DNA from: Mycolicibacterium rhodesiae JS60
Lineage (GTDB): Bacteria > Actinomycetota > Actinomycetes > Mycobacteriales > Mycobacteriaceae
DNA length: 64,000 bases
NCBI GenBank assembly: GCA_000230935.2
Contig: AGIQ01000001.1
Span: 1,302,001 to 1,366,000, forward strand
Reading direction: 5' to 3'
The translations under genes and the position numbers were made by a program. Numbering within the stretch: the first letter of the stretch is position 1; each line of letters opens with the position of its first letter. Below the pieces are notes generated by a model. The model worked only from the letters and a program-made list of their open reading frames with translations. It was not told the origin of the DNA and made no database searches. Positions 16,058 to 24,096 of this stretch are shown one piece after another.

Positions 16058-17302
16058 TCATCCCACTGAACTGCGTAGCTCTCGCCAGGGCACGCCGGTG
16101 TCGACGCGCGGCTCGGGCGGCAGGCCCAAGACACGTTCGGCGATGATATTGCGCTGGATTTCGTCGGATCCGCCCGCGATCCGGAAACCGGGCGCGCCGA
16201 GCAAATGCGACGCCCACGCGTAGGTCCCCGATTCGCCGGTGTCGGCAAGGATATCGGGACCGAGTAACTGTGCCGCCGCGTTGCCGATGGCGGTGAGCCC
16301 CTGTGCCCACAGCAGTTTTCCGAGCGAACCTTCGGGCCCCACCTCGCTGCCAATAGCCCGTGCTTGGGCAGCCCGTCGGCGGGTGAGCTCTCGAACCCGC
16401 TCATGGATGTAGACGTTGACCAATTCCTGTGCCACGACCGGGTCCGTTGTGCGCTCACGAAGCCGGGCGAGCATCAGCAGCTGCTCCCAGGACCCGCCAA
16501 CGCCGGCTTTGGAACCGGATTGGTTGCGCTCGAACGCCAACATCGTCAGGGTAACCTGCCAGCCCGCACCCAACGGCCCGAGGCGTCGACCGTCCGGAAC
16601 ACGCACGTCGGTGAAAAAGATTTCGTTGAACGAGGTTCCACCCGACATCTGCCGAATCGGCCTGACTTCCAGTCCCGGGCTGTTCATCGGGACCAGAAAT
16701 GCGGTCAGCCCGGCGTGCTTGGGCACATCAGGATCAGTGCGGGCGATCAACAGCCCCCAGTCGGCGAACTGTGCCCCGGAGACCCAGACCTTGGAGCCGT
16801 TGATGATCCACGAGTTGTCGGTAGCGCGGACGGCTCGGGTCGCAAGCCCGGCGAGGTCTGAACCGGCACCGGGTTCGCTGAACAGCTGGCAGGTGAGTTG
16901 GCGACAGCTCAACAAATCCATCATCAGTTGGTCGATCTGAGCGGCGGACCCGTACTTTCGCAAAGTCGGGGCGACCAGATTGGTGGTGATGCGACGAAGC
17001 TCGTGGTCGGCAGGAACTTCGAAACCGGCTTCGATCGCACCGAAGAGCCGTGCATGTTCCGCGGTCAAGTCCAGACCGCCGAACTCGGAGGGCCAGTCGA
17101 TCGCTCCGTACCCTGCCTGCCACTTTTGTGCTTGCCACGCTGCGGCATCCGCGACCAGGCGCGCTTCGTGGTCGTGGGTGAGGTTGTGAAAGACCGCTAC
17201 ATCATCGGGCCCGACCTGCTCCTTGCCGGCAACACGCCGGGGGAGGTGCTGCGCCAGCCAGTCTTCAGCTTGGCGAGCGAAGGATTGAAGATCTGAACTC
17301 AC
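16058..17302 (-). CDS. Acyl-CoA dehydrogenase (FadE family), last gene of the Rieske operon
   Basis: This is a 414-residue acyl-CoA dehydrogenase of the larger mycobacterial type found in steroid and cyclic-compound operons. FAD-contact segments QLFSEPGAGSDLA and KVWVSGAQFADW are present. At the C-terminus the motif is AGGSDEIQRNIIAERVLGLP: the Glu used as base in medium-chain enzymes is Gly here. In steroid FadE enzymes the base lies elsewhere, so the protein need not be inactive, but it may work as a heteromer with the FadE encoded at 19864. It starts at GTG 17302 with a GTGA overlap to the cyclase gene. Confidence 0.92.
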   Translation of the reverse strand: MSSDLQSFARQAEDWLAQHLPRRVAGKEQVGPDDVAVFHNLTHDHEARLVADAAAWQAQKWQAGYGAIDWPSEFGGLDLTAEHARLFGAIEAGFEVPADHELRRITTNLVAPTLRKYGSAAQIDQLMMDLLSCRQLTCQLFSEPGAGSDLAGLATRAVRATDNSWIINGSKVWVSGAQFADWGLLIARTDPDVPKHAGLTAFLVPMNSPGLEVRPIRQMSGGTSFNEIFFTDVRVPDGRRLGPLGAGWQVTLTMLAFERNQSGSKAGVGGSWEQLLMLARLRERTTDPVVAQELVNVYIHERVRELTRRRAAQARAIGSEVGPEGSLGKLLWAQGLTAIGNAAAQLLGPDILADTGESGTYAWASHLLGAPGFRIAGGSDEIQRNIIAERVLGLPPEPRVDTGVPWRELRSSVG

Positions 17303-18267
17303 AAGATCACCAGCGGATTGATCGGTGAGCCGATGCCCCGGGTGATCTTCAGTGGTGGCGCGGTGAAGAAGAACTCGTAACGTTGAGCGGTCCGGCAGGC
17401 AGCCGAAAGAGCTTCGAGGTCAAAGATTTCACCGATCCACAATCCGAGCATCACGATGTACAGAATGTGGACGGGCTGAGCGACGTCGGGTGTCTGGGCG
17501 GGCCGCACCTCGACATCCCACGTGTCGGTGGCGATGCCGGCGATCTCGTGTTCGGCGACCCATGCGACACTTTCCAAACCCATGCCAGGCGCGTCCCCAC
17601 CGGCATAGTCGCCCCAGTCGCCGCGTTGCCGCACCCGGTTGATCGCGCCGGTGCGGATCAGCACGAAGTCGCCCCGACGTACCTCGACGTCGTGGTGGGC
17701 ACAGGCGCGGTCGAGATCCTCGCCGCTCACGGCGTAGCCGGGCTCAAGAAAGGGCACGCCCAGCGCGGCGGGAACGTCGAGCAGCACACCGCGCCCGGCC
17801 ATCTGGTCCACCGCGTTGGTGATCGCGTTCCGGCGTGCGCCCGCGCTGGAGACGTTGGCCGCCGAGAAGCCGTTGTACATCCGTTGCTCGAAAAACACGT
17901 GCGCCAAGCCATCCCATTGGGTCGCACATTGGGTGGCCAGAAACAGCATGTCGTCGGCGTTCTGCAGGTAGCGGCGCTGTCGATCGCGGTTGGCTGATTC
18001 GGCGCCCATGAAATCACGGCCGGTGACGGTCATGACGTGGACCGGGTTGGGCCTGCCGCTGAGGGCGTTTTGTGGGCCCTGATCGTCGAAGGGAATCGAC
18101 AGTGAGATGACCTCGCCGGTCTGGATCAGCCGCGCAGCCGCCACCCGATCCTGCGGGCTCAGGTGGTTGAGAGTTCCCAGTTGGTCTTGCTCGCCCCACC
18201 GGCCCCAGTTCGAATACTTCGCCGCGAGCTGCCGCACCGTGTCGATACTGGCTGTAGCTGAGTTCAT
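17299..18267 (-). CDS. Cyclase family protein (kynurenine formamidase-like fold)
   Basis: This is a 322-residue member of the metal-dependent cyclase/formamidase family (PF04199 type), which hydrolyses amide or ester bonds. The characteristic block is TQWDGLAHVFFEQRMYNG, the actinobacterial version of the HxGTHxDxPxH metal-site region, and FVLIRTGAINR follows further on. The start is ATG 18267 (MNSATASI); longer upstream frames would run into the FadD gene. It sits between FadD and FadE genes in the Rieske operon, so a ring-opening hydrolase or lactonase step is possible. The substrate is unknown. Confidence 0.85.
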   Translation of the reverse strand: MNSATASIDTVRQLAAKYSNWGRWGEQDQLGTLNHLSPQDRVAAARLIQTGEVISLSIPFDDQGPQNALSGRPNPVHVMTVTGRDFMGAESANRDRQRRYLQNADDMLFLATQCATQWDGLAHVFFEQRMYNGFSAANVSSAGARRNAITNAVDQMAGRGVLLDVPAALGVPFLEPGYAVSGEDLDRACAHHDVEVRRGDFVLIRTGAINRVRQRGDWGDYAGGDAPGMGLESVAWVAEHEIAGIATDTWDVEVRPAQTPDVAQPVHILYIVMLGLWIGEIFDLEALSAACRTAQRYEFFFTAPPLKITRGIGSPINPLVIL

Positions 18268-18271
18268 TTGG

Positions 18272-19867
18272 TCACCCCTGCGGTGTATCGATGAGTGAGT
18301 TGGCAAGGGCCGCGGCCCACACGTAGTCGGCTTTCCCGGCCGCTGTCCGGTGGACCTCGTCGACGAACACGACGTTCTTGGGCACCTTGAACGCAGCGAT
18401 GGTCTCGCGGCAGTGCGCACGCAGTTCGGCGCTGGTGATTGACCGGCCTGCGGCGGTGGCGACGATCGCGGTTACGCGCTGTCCCCATTTCGGATCCGCA
18501 GCGCCGATGACGACGGCATCCATCACCGCCGGGTGGGCGCGGACCACCTCTTCGACCTCCTCGGGAAATACCTTCTCGCCACCGGTGTTGATGCACTGTG
18601 AGCCGCGGCCGAGAAGTCGCAGGCCGCCGTCAGCATCGAGGTGGGCGAAGTCACCGGTCAGCGCGTAACGCCGACCGTCTTTGGTTAAAAAAGTTGCAGT
18701 GCTTCTTTTTTCATCGTTGTGGTACCTAATCGGCACTCTGCCGCGGCGGGCAACGAGACCAGCCTGGGTCGAGCCGGCGGGTAGTTCAGCACGGGTGGCC
18801 TCATCGAGGATGACGGTGTCGACAACGGCGAAGCGGGTCTTGTCGCTTGAACCGCTGGTATGGACCGACCAGCCGTGTACCCCGGTCTCTGACGAGCCAT
18901 AGCTGTCCTTGATCGTGAGTTGTGGCAGCGCGGCGGTCAGCTGTGTGCGGGTGCCCGGGCTCAGTGGCGCACCCCCGGTCGCGATCGTGCGCAGACAGGA
19001 CAGGTCGAGGTTGTCGCACACCGCCAGCGCGTCCACGAGCGGGCGAGCCATTGCGTCGCCGACGATGTTCATCACGGTCACGCGCTCGGCGGCGATCGCC
19101 CTCCAGATCTGCTCCGGCGAAAAGTCGGGCAGAAGGACCACTTTGGCACCTGCCAGGAGCCAACGCAGCGTGGTCCACATGCCTGCGGCGTGGATCAGTG
19201 GAGCGGCGGGTAGGAAGGCGTAACCGTCCTGGATGCGTTCGACGATTTGGTCGGGCCGGCTGATGGGCCCCAGGCTCGCGGTGGGATCACCGCCTCCGAT
19301 GCAGGCGAAGAACGCGTCTTCCATCCGCCAGACCACGCCCTTGGGCTTGCCGGTCGTGCCTCCGGTGTACAGCACGTACGGGTCGTCGCCGCTGCGCCCG
19401 GCCGACGGGCTCAGTGGCGGGCTCGCGGCGATGGCAGCCTCGTATTCGGCTCCACGGCACAGCGTCCATGACAGATCCGGTGCCGCGGGTAGGACGGTCT
19501 GGATTCGGGCGCCCAGATCGCTGTCGTGGACCACGCCGACCAACCCGGAATCGAGGTAGAGGTGAATCAATTCCGCTTCGAGCAGACGGTAATTGATGTT
19601 GATGGGTATTGCGCGCAGCTTGTAGGCGGCCAGTGTGGTTTCGACGTATTCGATCGAGTTGCGCATCTGCACGCCGACGAAGGTGCCGGGCCCCACCTCG
19701 CGGGCTTTCATCCACGCGGCAAGGCGGGCAGCGCGATCGTCGAGTTCGGCGAAACTGCGGCGCTGCTCACCGCATACGATCGCCGTGCGTTCCGGAAGAG
19801 CGGCGCAGACCAGCTCCCATAGGTCGGCAAAGTTGAAGGTCGGTGCGAGCGAGGTGGTTTCGGTCAT
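18272..19867 (-). CDS. Fatty-acid/steroid-type acyl-CoA synthetase (FadD family)
   Basis: This is a 531-residue adenylating enzyme that would activate a carboxylic acid to its CoA thioester. The P-loop motif is YTGGTTGKPKGVVW near residue 172. Further motifs are YGSSETG, the TGDFAHLD segment with the ribose-binding Asp, and the C-terminal K in AAGKADY. The long insert after the P-loop (MEDAFFACIGGGDP) resembles FadD19/FadD17-type ligases of mycobacterial sterol side-chain catabolism. The start is ATG 19867, overlapping the upstream stop by ATGA. Bases 18681-18711 are unusually AT-rich, with a 7-base inverted repeat and a rare TTA codon, but the reading frame is intact. Confidence 0.92.
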   Translation of the reverse strand: MTETTSLAPTFNFADLWELVCAALPERTAIVCGEQRRSFAELDDRAARLAAWMKAREVGPGTFVGVQMRNSIEYVETTLAAYKLRAIPININYRLLEAELIHLYLDSGLVGVVHDSDLGARIQTVLPAAPDLSWTLCRGAEYEAAIAASPPLSPSAGRSGDDPYVLYTGGTTGKPKGVVWRMEDAFFACIGGGDPTASLGPISRPDQIVERIQDGYAFLPAAPLIHAAGMWTTLRWLLAGAKVVLLPDFSPEQIWRAIAAERVTVMNIVGDAMARPLVDALAVCDNLDLSCLRTIATGGAPLSPGTRTQLTAALPQLTIKDSYGSSETGVHGWSVHTSGSSDKTRFAVVDTVILDEATRAELPAGSTQAGLVARRGRVPIRYHNDEKRSTATFLTKDGRRYALTGDFAHLDADGGLRLLGRGSQCINTGGEKVFPEEVEEVVRAHPAVMDAVVIGAADPKWGQRVTAIVATAAGRSITSAELRAHCRETIAAFKVPKNVVFVDEVHRTAAGKADYVWAAALANSLIDTPQG

Positions 19868-21051
19868 GATTTGGGAAGATCGCGCCAAGGAAGTTCCTTG
19901 TCGACGCGGATGTCGGGTGCCAGGCCGAGGGTGCGCTCGCCGATCAGGTTGCGGGAAATCTCATTGGTGCCGCCCTCGATCGACATGGCGCGGGTTCGGA
20001 TCACGAACCGGTGCGGTGAGAGGGATCCGAAGTCCTTCGAGACCGCCGAGTCCGGGTTGGCGTCTTCGGCGAACGCGACGTCGTAGTCGGCGTCGACCAG
20101 TATGTCCGGGCCGATGATCACCGACATCAGTTCGCTGTAGCGCTGGCTGTGCTCGCTGGCGGCCACTTTGGCGAGCGACCCGAGCACGGCGGCTTCGCGG
20201 GGATCAGGTGTGGTGCGCTGGCGCCGGTTCGACAGCGCGATGACGTGCGACTCGATCCACAGCTTGATGACCTCGTCGCGGAGAGCAGGTGCGCTCAGGT
20301 GCGCGCGGGCGCGCCAAAGTTCCAGCACGTCTTCGATACGACGAAGGAAAACCCCGCCGGCCCCATCGCGTTCGGTGGTCAAGATGTGCATGCTCAAGGA
20401 CCAGCCTTGCCCCGGAGCGCCGAGCAGGAAATCGCCAGTGATAGCGACATCGTCGAGGAAAACCTCGCTGAATCGTGCTCCGCCGTCGGCCTGCCGAAGC
20501 GGCCGCACCACCACGCCGGGGTCGGACATGTCGACGATGAACAGGCTCATCCCGCGGTGCTTGGGCGCAGCCGGGTCGGTGCGGGCCAGCAGCAATGCGA
20601 AGTCGGCGTGATGGGCGTTGCTCGTCCACACTTTCTGTCCGCTGACCCGCCAGCCGGCGCCATCGGGGACCGCGATTGTTGCCACGTTGGCCAGGTCGGA
20701 GCCGGCGCCGGGTTCGCTGAACAATTGGCACCACTGGTCCTCGCCGGTGAAGATCCGGCGCAGGAATCGGGTCTTGTGCTCGTCGCTGCCGTAGTCGTGG
20801 ATCAGGGTGGCAGCCTGATTGAGCCCGACGAATCCGGCGCGGCTGGCGGGAATCCCCGCCTCCCGCAGTCGGTCGCGGACCTGGCGGGTCATGTCGCGGG
20901 TTGCACCCAGACCGCCCCAACCGCGTCCGAAGTGTGGCCATGCCAAGCCCGCGTCATATTGCGCACCGAGCACGTTGACAACATCGTCCTCGAGCTTGTG
21001 TGCGTCGGCAAGGAATCGCTCCACGACGGCGGAAAGCGACGCGTCGGTCAT
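19864..21051 (-). CDS. Acyl-CoA dehydrogenase (FadE family)
   Basis: This is a 395-residue acyl-CoA dehydrogenase of the same broad type as the one at 16058. It has QLFSEPGAGSDLANVA for FAD contact, QKVWTSNAHHADF, and a C-terminal EGGTNEISRNLIGERTLGL. The classical catalytic Glu position is again Gly in GGT, preceded by Glu. With its partner at 16058 in the same operon it could form the alpha2beta2 heterotetramer known for mycobacterial sterol FadE enzymes; this is inference. It starts at ATG 21051, overlapping the LLM gene by ATGA. Confidence 0.92.
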   Translation of the reverse strand: MTDASLSAVVERFLADAHKLEDDVVNVLGAQYDAGLAWPHFGRGWGGLGATRDMTRQVRDRLREAGIPASRAGFVGLNQAATLIHDYGSDEHKTRFLRRIFTGEDQWCQLFSEPGAGSDLANVATIAVPDGAGWRVSGQKVWTSNAHHADFALLLARTDPAAPKHRGMSLFIVDMSDPGVVVRPLRQADGGARFSEVFLDDVAITGDFLLGAPGQGWSLSMHILTTERDGAGGVFLRRIEDVLELWRARAHLSAPALRDEVIKLWIESHVIALSNRRQRTTPDPREAAVLGSLAKVAASEHSQRYSELMSVIIGPDILVDADYDVAFAEDANPDSAVSKDFGSLSPHRFVIRTRAMSIEGGTNEISRNLIGERTLGLAPDIRVDKELPWRDLPKS

Positions 21052-21986
21052 TGGACCGGCACCGCGCGCGAGGCGGTGACCATCGGAATGACTTCGCTGG
21101 CAATGCGTTTGGCCTGTTCGGACCAGCCCTCACCCGGCAAGTAGAAACTCACGTGCCCGACGCCGGCGTCGACGTACTGCGCCACCTGCTCGGCGACCCG
21201 TTCCGGTGGCCCGTAGGCGGTATATTTCTCGATCTTGTCCGGATCGAGCTGGAGTCGGCGGATCGCTTCCCGGACGTCGTGGCGGGCGCGGGTGAGGTCG
21301 TCGTCGACGTGGGCGAGCAGTTCCAGACCGAAGGTGAATCCCTCGACGTCCCCGGACCTCAGCTCGCTGATCTGGGCACGGATCTGGGTGCACCGCTGCG
21401 GGCTCACCCACATGCTCAAGCTCCCATCGCAGCGGGCCGCGCGGCGAACGGCGGCCTCGGCACGCCCACCAACCCAGATGGGCACCCGGCCACCCACCGG
21501 CGGCGGGTCGATGGCAAGTCCGGGGCTGGATGCAAACCGGCCGTTGGCCTCTCGTCCCTCCCACAACCAGGCCAGCGTCTCGATCGCCTCGTCGCAACGT
21601 GCCCCGCGCTCGCGCGGATTGACTCCGGCGGCGTGCCACTCGGTCTCGAATTCGCCACCGACGCCCACCCCAAGCACTACCCGCCCACCGGTCAGGTGGC
21701 TGATCGTGGCGTAGCTCTTGGCCACGTCGATCGGGCGCCGCAGCGGTAGTTGCAGGACGTTGGTGCCGACTTTCACGCGTGACGTCAACGCTCCCAGAAC
21801 CGACAAGGAGACTGTCGAATCCAGGATGGGGGAGCTGAACATCAGGTGGTCGCCGACCCAGAGCACGTCGAAGTCGTGGCCGTCACCGATCTCGGCTGCC
21901 TCCCGCAGGCGGTCCATCCCACACGGTTCGAATTCCATCAGCGTCGGCACCAGCAGCCCGAACCCGACGGTTGGCGCTGCCGGCAT
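21048..21986 (-). CDS. LLM-class (F420- or FMN-dependent) oxidoreductase
   Basis: This is a 312-residue luciferase-like TIM-barrel oxidoreductase. N-terminal FGLLVPTLMEF, the VLWVGDHL block, GRVVLGVGVGGEF and VPIWVGGRAEAAVRRAARCDG are typical of actinobacterial TIGR03619/03854-type LLM proteins, which mostly use cofactor F420. It could reduce or oxidise an intermediate in the Rieske operon. ATG 21986 is chosen because it overlaps the Rieske stop by one base (TGATG). A longer frame with no family similarity extends into the Rieske gene. The cofactor cannot be fixed from sequence alone. Confidence 0.88.
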   Translation of the reverse strand: MPAAPTVGFGLLVPTLMEFEPCGMDRLREAAEIGDGHDFDVLWVGDHLMFSSPILDSTVSLSVLGALTSRVKVGTNVLQLPLRRPIDVAKSYATISHLTGGRVVLGVGVGGEFETEWHAAGVNPRERGARCDEAIETLAWLWEGREANGRFASSPGLAIDPPPVGGRVPIWVGGRAEAAVRRAARCDGSLSMWVSPQRCTQIRAQISELRSGDVEGFTFGLELLAHVDDDLTRARHDVREAIRRLQLDPDKIEKYTAYGPPERVAEQVAQYVDAGVGHVSFYLPGEGWSEQAKRIASEVIPMVTASRAVPVQ

Positions 21987-22990
21987 CACGGTGCCGAGGA
22001 GCTCGGCGCGTACTGCCCCTCGATCCATTGGCGCAAGGCCCGAAACGACTTCACTTCGGTTGCCGCGAAAGGCGGCTTGGCGATGTAGGCCATGTTCTCC
22101 CACACCGGGAAATCGGCGGCATGCTGACTGATCTGCTGGCCGGCCCAACGGTCACGGACTGACTCGTCCAGAGGCGTTCCGTCACCGCGTTGCTTGGGCA
22201 CCCATACGGTCGCCCGATGGTCGGAGGTGTGTTCGTCAACGGGAGTGGTGGCCGCCAGCGTGTAGACCTCGTCGAAGGACTCGATATGCCCTGCGGCCAG
22301 GCCCATGCCATAACAGTCGGTGATGATCCGGCCGGGCACCGGGCCGTTCGGGGTGGCCCAGGTGGTCGGCGCGTGGCCGCCGAAAGTGACCCGGAAACTC
22401 GTCCGGAACCAGTGCTCGCCGCACTCCCAGTCTTCGACTTCCGGCACGCTGGCCGCGCCGTGCACGTAATGGAAATGTGCGGCGTCGCCACTATTTTCGG
22501 TGGCCACCTGCGGGGGGAAGCGAACCCCGGCCCACGCCGTGGAAGTGTCGGGATACACCGCCCAATAGTCGGCGTTGGCGTCCTTGTCCTCGGGAAGGAT
22601 GCGGGGCGCTTCCCAGGAAGGCTGCTCGCCGTTCGCGCCGTACCACATCAGCGCCAGGCCATCGACCTCCGCGACATCCCACTGCCGGATCCGAAGATTC
22701 ATCCGCTCGGGATCACTGTAGGGAATGTCGACATTGCGGCCGTCGGCATCCCATTTCCAGCCGTGGAACGGGCACACCAGGCAATCGCCTTCGACGGTGG
22801 CGCCGTAACCGAGGTGGGCGCCGAAGTGCAGGCAGAACGCGTCGCTGATATGAAGTTCACCGGATTCGTTGCGGTAGCACACCAGGTCTGTCGCGAAGTA
22901 CCGCAGTGGTACGACATCGCCGACCGCGAACTGATCGCTCCAGCCCACCTGATACCAGCCGCTGGCGTATCCGTGCGGAAAGCCGTGCAC
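21986..22990 (-). CDS. Rieske [2Fe-2S] non-heme iron oxygenase (KshA-like)
   Basis: This is a 334-residue terminal oxygenase subunit. The Rieske centre is C53-x-H55 and C73-x2-H76, in FCLHFGAHLG and CPFHGW. The mononuclear iron site reads EN-x2-D169-x2-H172-x4-H177. Size and N-terminal layout resemble the steroid 9-alpha-hydroxylase KshA and related single-component-type terminal oxygenases. No reductase (KshB-like) lies nearby, so electrons must be supplied in trans. It is the first gene of a six-gene minus-strand operon. A CTGACA...TGTCAG element (23053-23084) lies 63 bases before its ATG. Confidence 0.92.
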   Translation of the reverse strand: MHGFPHGYASGWYQVGWSDQFAVGDVVPLRYFATDLVCYRNESGELHISDAFCLHFGAHLGYGATVEGDCLVCPFHGWKWDADGRNVDIPYSDPERMNLRIRQWDVAEVDGLALMWYGANGEQPSWEAPRILPEDKDANADYWAVYPDTSTAWAGVRFPPQVATENSGDAAHFHYVHGAASVPEVEDWECGEHWFRTSFRVTFGGHAPTTWATPNGPVPGRIITDCYGMGLAAGHIESFDEVYTLAATTPVDEHTSDHRATVWVPKQRGDGTPLDESVRDRWAGQQISQHAADFPVWENMAYIAKPPFAATEVKSFRALRQWIEGQYAPSSSAP

Positions 22991-23052
22991 TGTCGCTCCT
23001 TAGTCGTCTGGCGGCACACCGTGACCGAGACTGGCCATGCCGCCGGGATCCT

Positions 23053-23084
23053 CTGACAAACAACAAATTACGTCCGGATGTCAG
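23053..23084. promoter_or_regulatory. CTGACA-N20-TGTCAG element before the Rieske operon
   Basis: Perfect 6-base inverted arms, CTGACA at 23053-23058 and TGTCAG at 23079-23084, enclose an AT-rich core. It shares the outer arms and the CTGACAAAC start with the elements at 23150, 26943 and 36599. It faces the Rieske operon on the minus strand and probably forms its promoter/operator. Confidence 0.6.
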
Positions 23085-23149
23085 TCTCGCTCTTGGATCG
23101 CCGACCGTCAAGACGGGTCACGATGCCTTGGTGTGCGACCTCCGGTTCA

Positions 23150-23182
23150 TTGACGAACGGACAAAAAATGACATACTGTCAG
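23150..23182 (+). promoter_or_regulatory. TTGAC...TGTCAG promoter/operator before the SDR-ALDH operon
   Basis: TTGACG (23150-23155) and CATACT (23172-23177) are spaced 16 bases apart and form a good sigma-A-like promoter. The same span carries TTGAC-N22-TGTCAG with the inner CGGACAAAAAA that recurs near 36607. The ATG of the SDR gene is 57 bases downstream. Confidence 0.65.
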
Positions 23183-23238
23183 CAGTGGCGCAAGACTGCA
23201 GCGACTAGTTTCCCGGAGCGATCACGGAGGGCACTGAT

Positions 23239-24060
23239 ATGGGTTCACTTGAAGGCAAAGTCGCCTTCATCACGGGCGCCGCTCGCGGGCAGGGGCGTTC
23301 CCACGCCATCCGGCTGGCGCAAGAAGGCGCCGACATCATCGCCGTCGACATTTGCCATGACGTCGCCTCCAATCCCTATCCGCTGGCTACCGATGCCGAT
23401 CTCGAGGAAACAGTTCAACAGGTCAAGGCGCTTGATCGGCGAATTGTTGCGCGCCAAGCTGATGTGCGCGACTACGAACAACTTCACACCGTCGTCGGCG
23501 AGGCTGTGGCCGAGCTGGGTCGTCTGGACATCGTCATTGCCAACGCAGGCATCTCACCGTTGGTGGTCGAGCCCGAAGACCCGGTGCAGAACTGGCAGGA
23601 CGTCATCGATACGAACCTGACCGGCGCATTCAACACCGTGCAGGTGTCGGTGCCGCTACTCATCGCGGGCGGCGTCGGCGGCAGCATCGTGCTGACAAGC
23701 TCGACCGCCGGGCTCAAGGGCTCCCTGGCATGGAAAACAGTTGGTGGCTACGGGTACACCGCGGCCAAGCATGGATTGGTCGGCCTGATGCGGGCCTTCG
23801 CGTTCGACCTTGCCGAGCACTCCATCCGTGTCAATACCGTGCACCCCACGGGTGTCAATACCGACATGGTCAACAACGAGGCCATCGGTGCCCTCCTGAT
23901 GAGCAATCCGACCGCGGGCGCGGCCCTGCAGAACTTGCTGCCCGTCCAGGTCATCGAGGCCAGCGATGTGAGCAATGCGATCGCCTGGCTGGTGTCCGAC
24001 CAAGCGCGCTATGTCACCGGCGTCGCGCTGCCGGTGGATGCCGGGTTCACCGGCAAGTAG
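23239..24060 (+). CDS. Mycofactocin-coupled SDR family oxidoreductase (1)
   Basis: This is a 273-residue short-chain dehydrogenase. The N-terminal signature GAARGQGRSHAIRLA and the insert around DICHDVASNPYPLAT are the hallmarks of the mycofactocin-coupled SDR subfamily, whose NAD is thought to be non-exchangeable and reoxidised through the peptide-derived cofactor mycofactocin. Catalytic Tyr173 and Lys177 lie in YTAAK, with the Ser in the preceding TSSTAGLKG. The ATG at 23239 follows GGAGGG. It starts the plus-strand catabolic operon and probably oxidises a secondary alcohol made by one of the P450s. It is closely similar to the SDR at 27020. Confidence 0.93.
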   Translation: MGSLEGKVAFITGAARGQGRSHAIRLAQEGADIIAVDICHDVASNPYPLATDADLEETVQQVKALDRRIVARQADVRDYEQLHTVVGEAVAELGRLDIVIANAGISPLVVEPEDPVQNWQDVIDTNLTGAFNTVQVSVPLLIAGGVGGSIVLTSSTAGLKGSLAWKTVGGYGYTAAKHGLVGLMRAFAFDLAEHSIRVNTVHPTGVNTDMVNNEAIGALLMSNPTAGAALQNLLPVQVIEASDVSNAIAWLVSDQARYVTGVALPVDAGFTGK

Positions 24061-24096
24061 CGACCGAGATCCTCGACCTGTAAAGGAATCAAACCC

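Noticed and set aside
14415-16310. A 631-codon minus-strand open frame opposite the 3-hydroxyacyl-CoA dehydrogenase and membrane-protein genes
   Set aside because: It lies antisense to two clear genes, and its translation is repetitive and charged without any recognisable domain.
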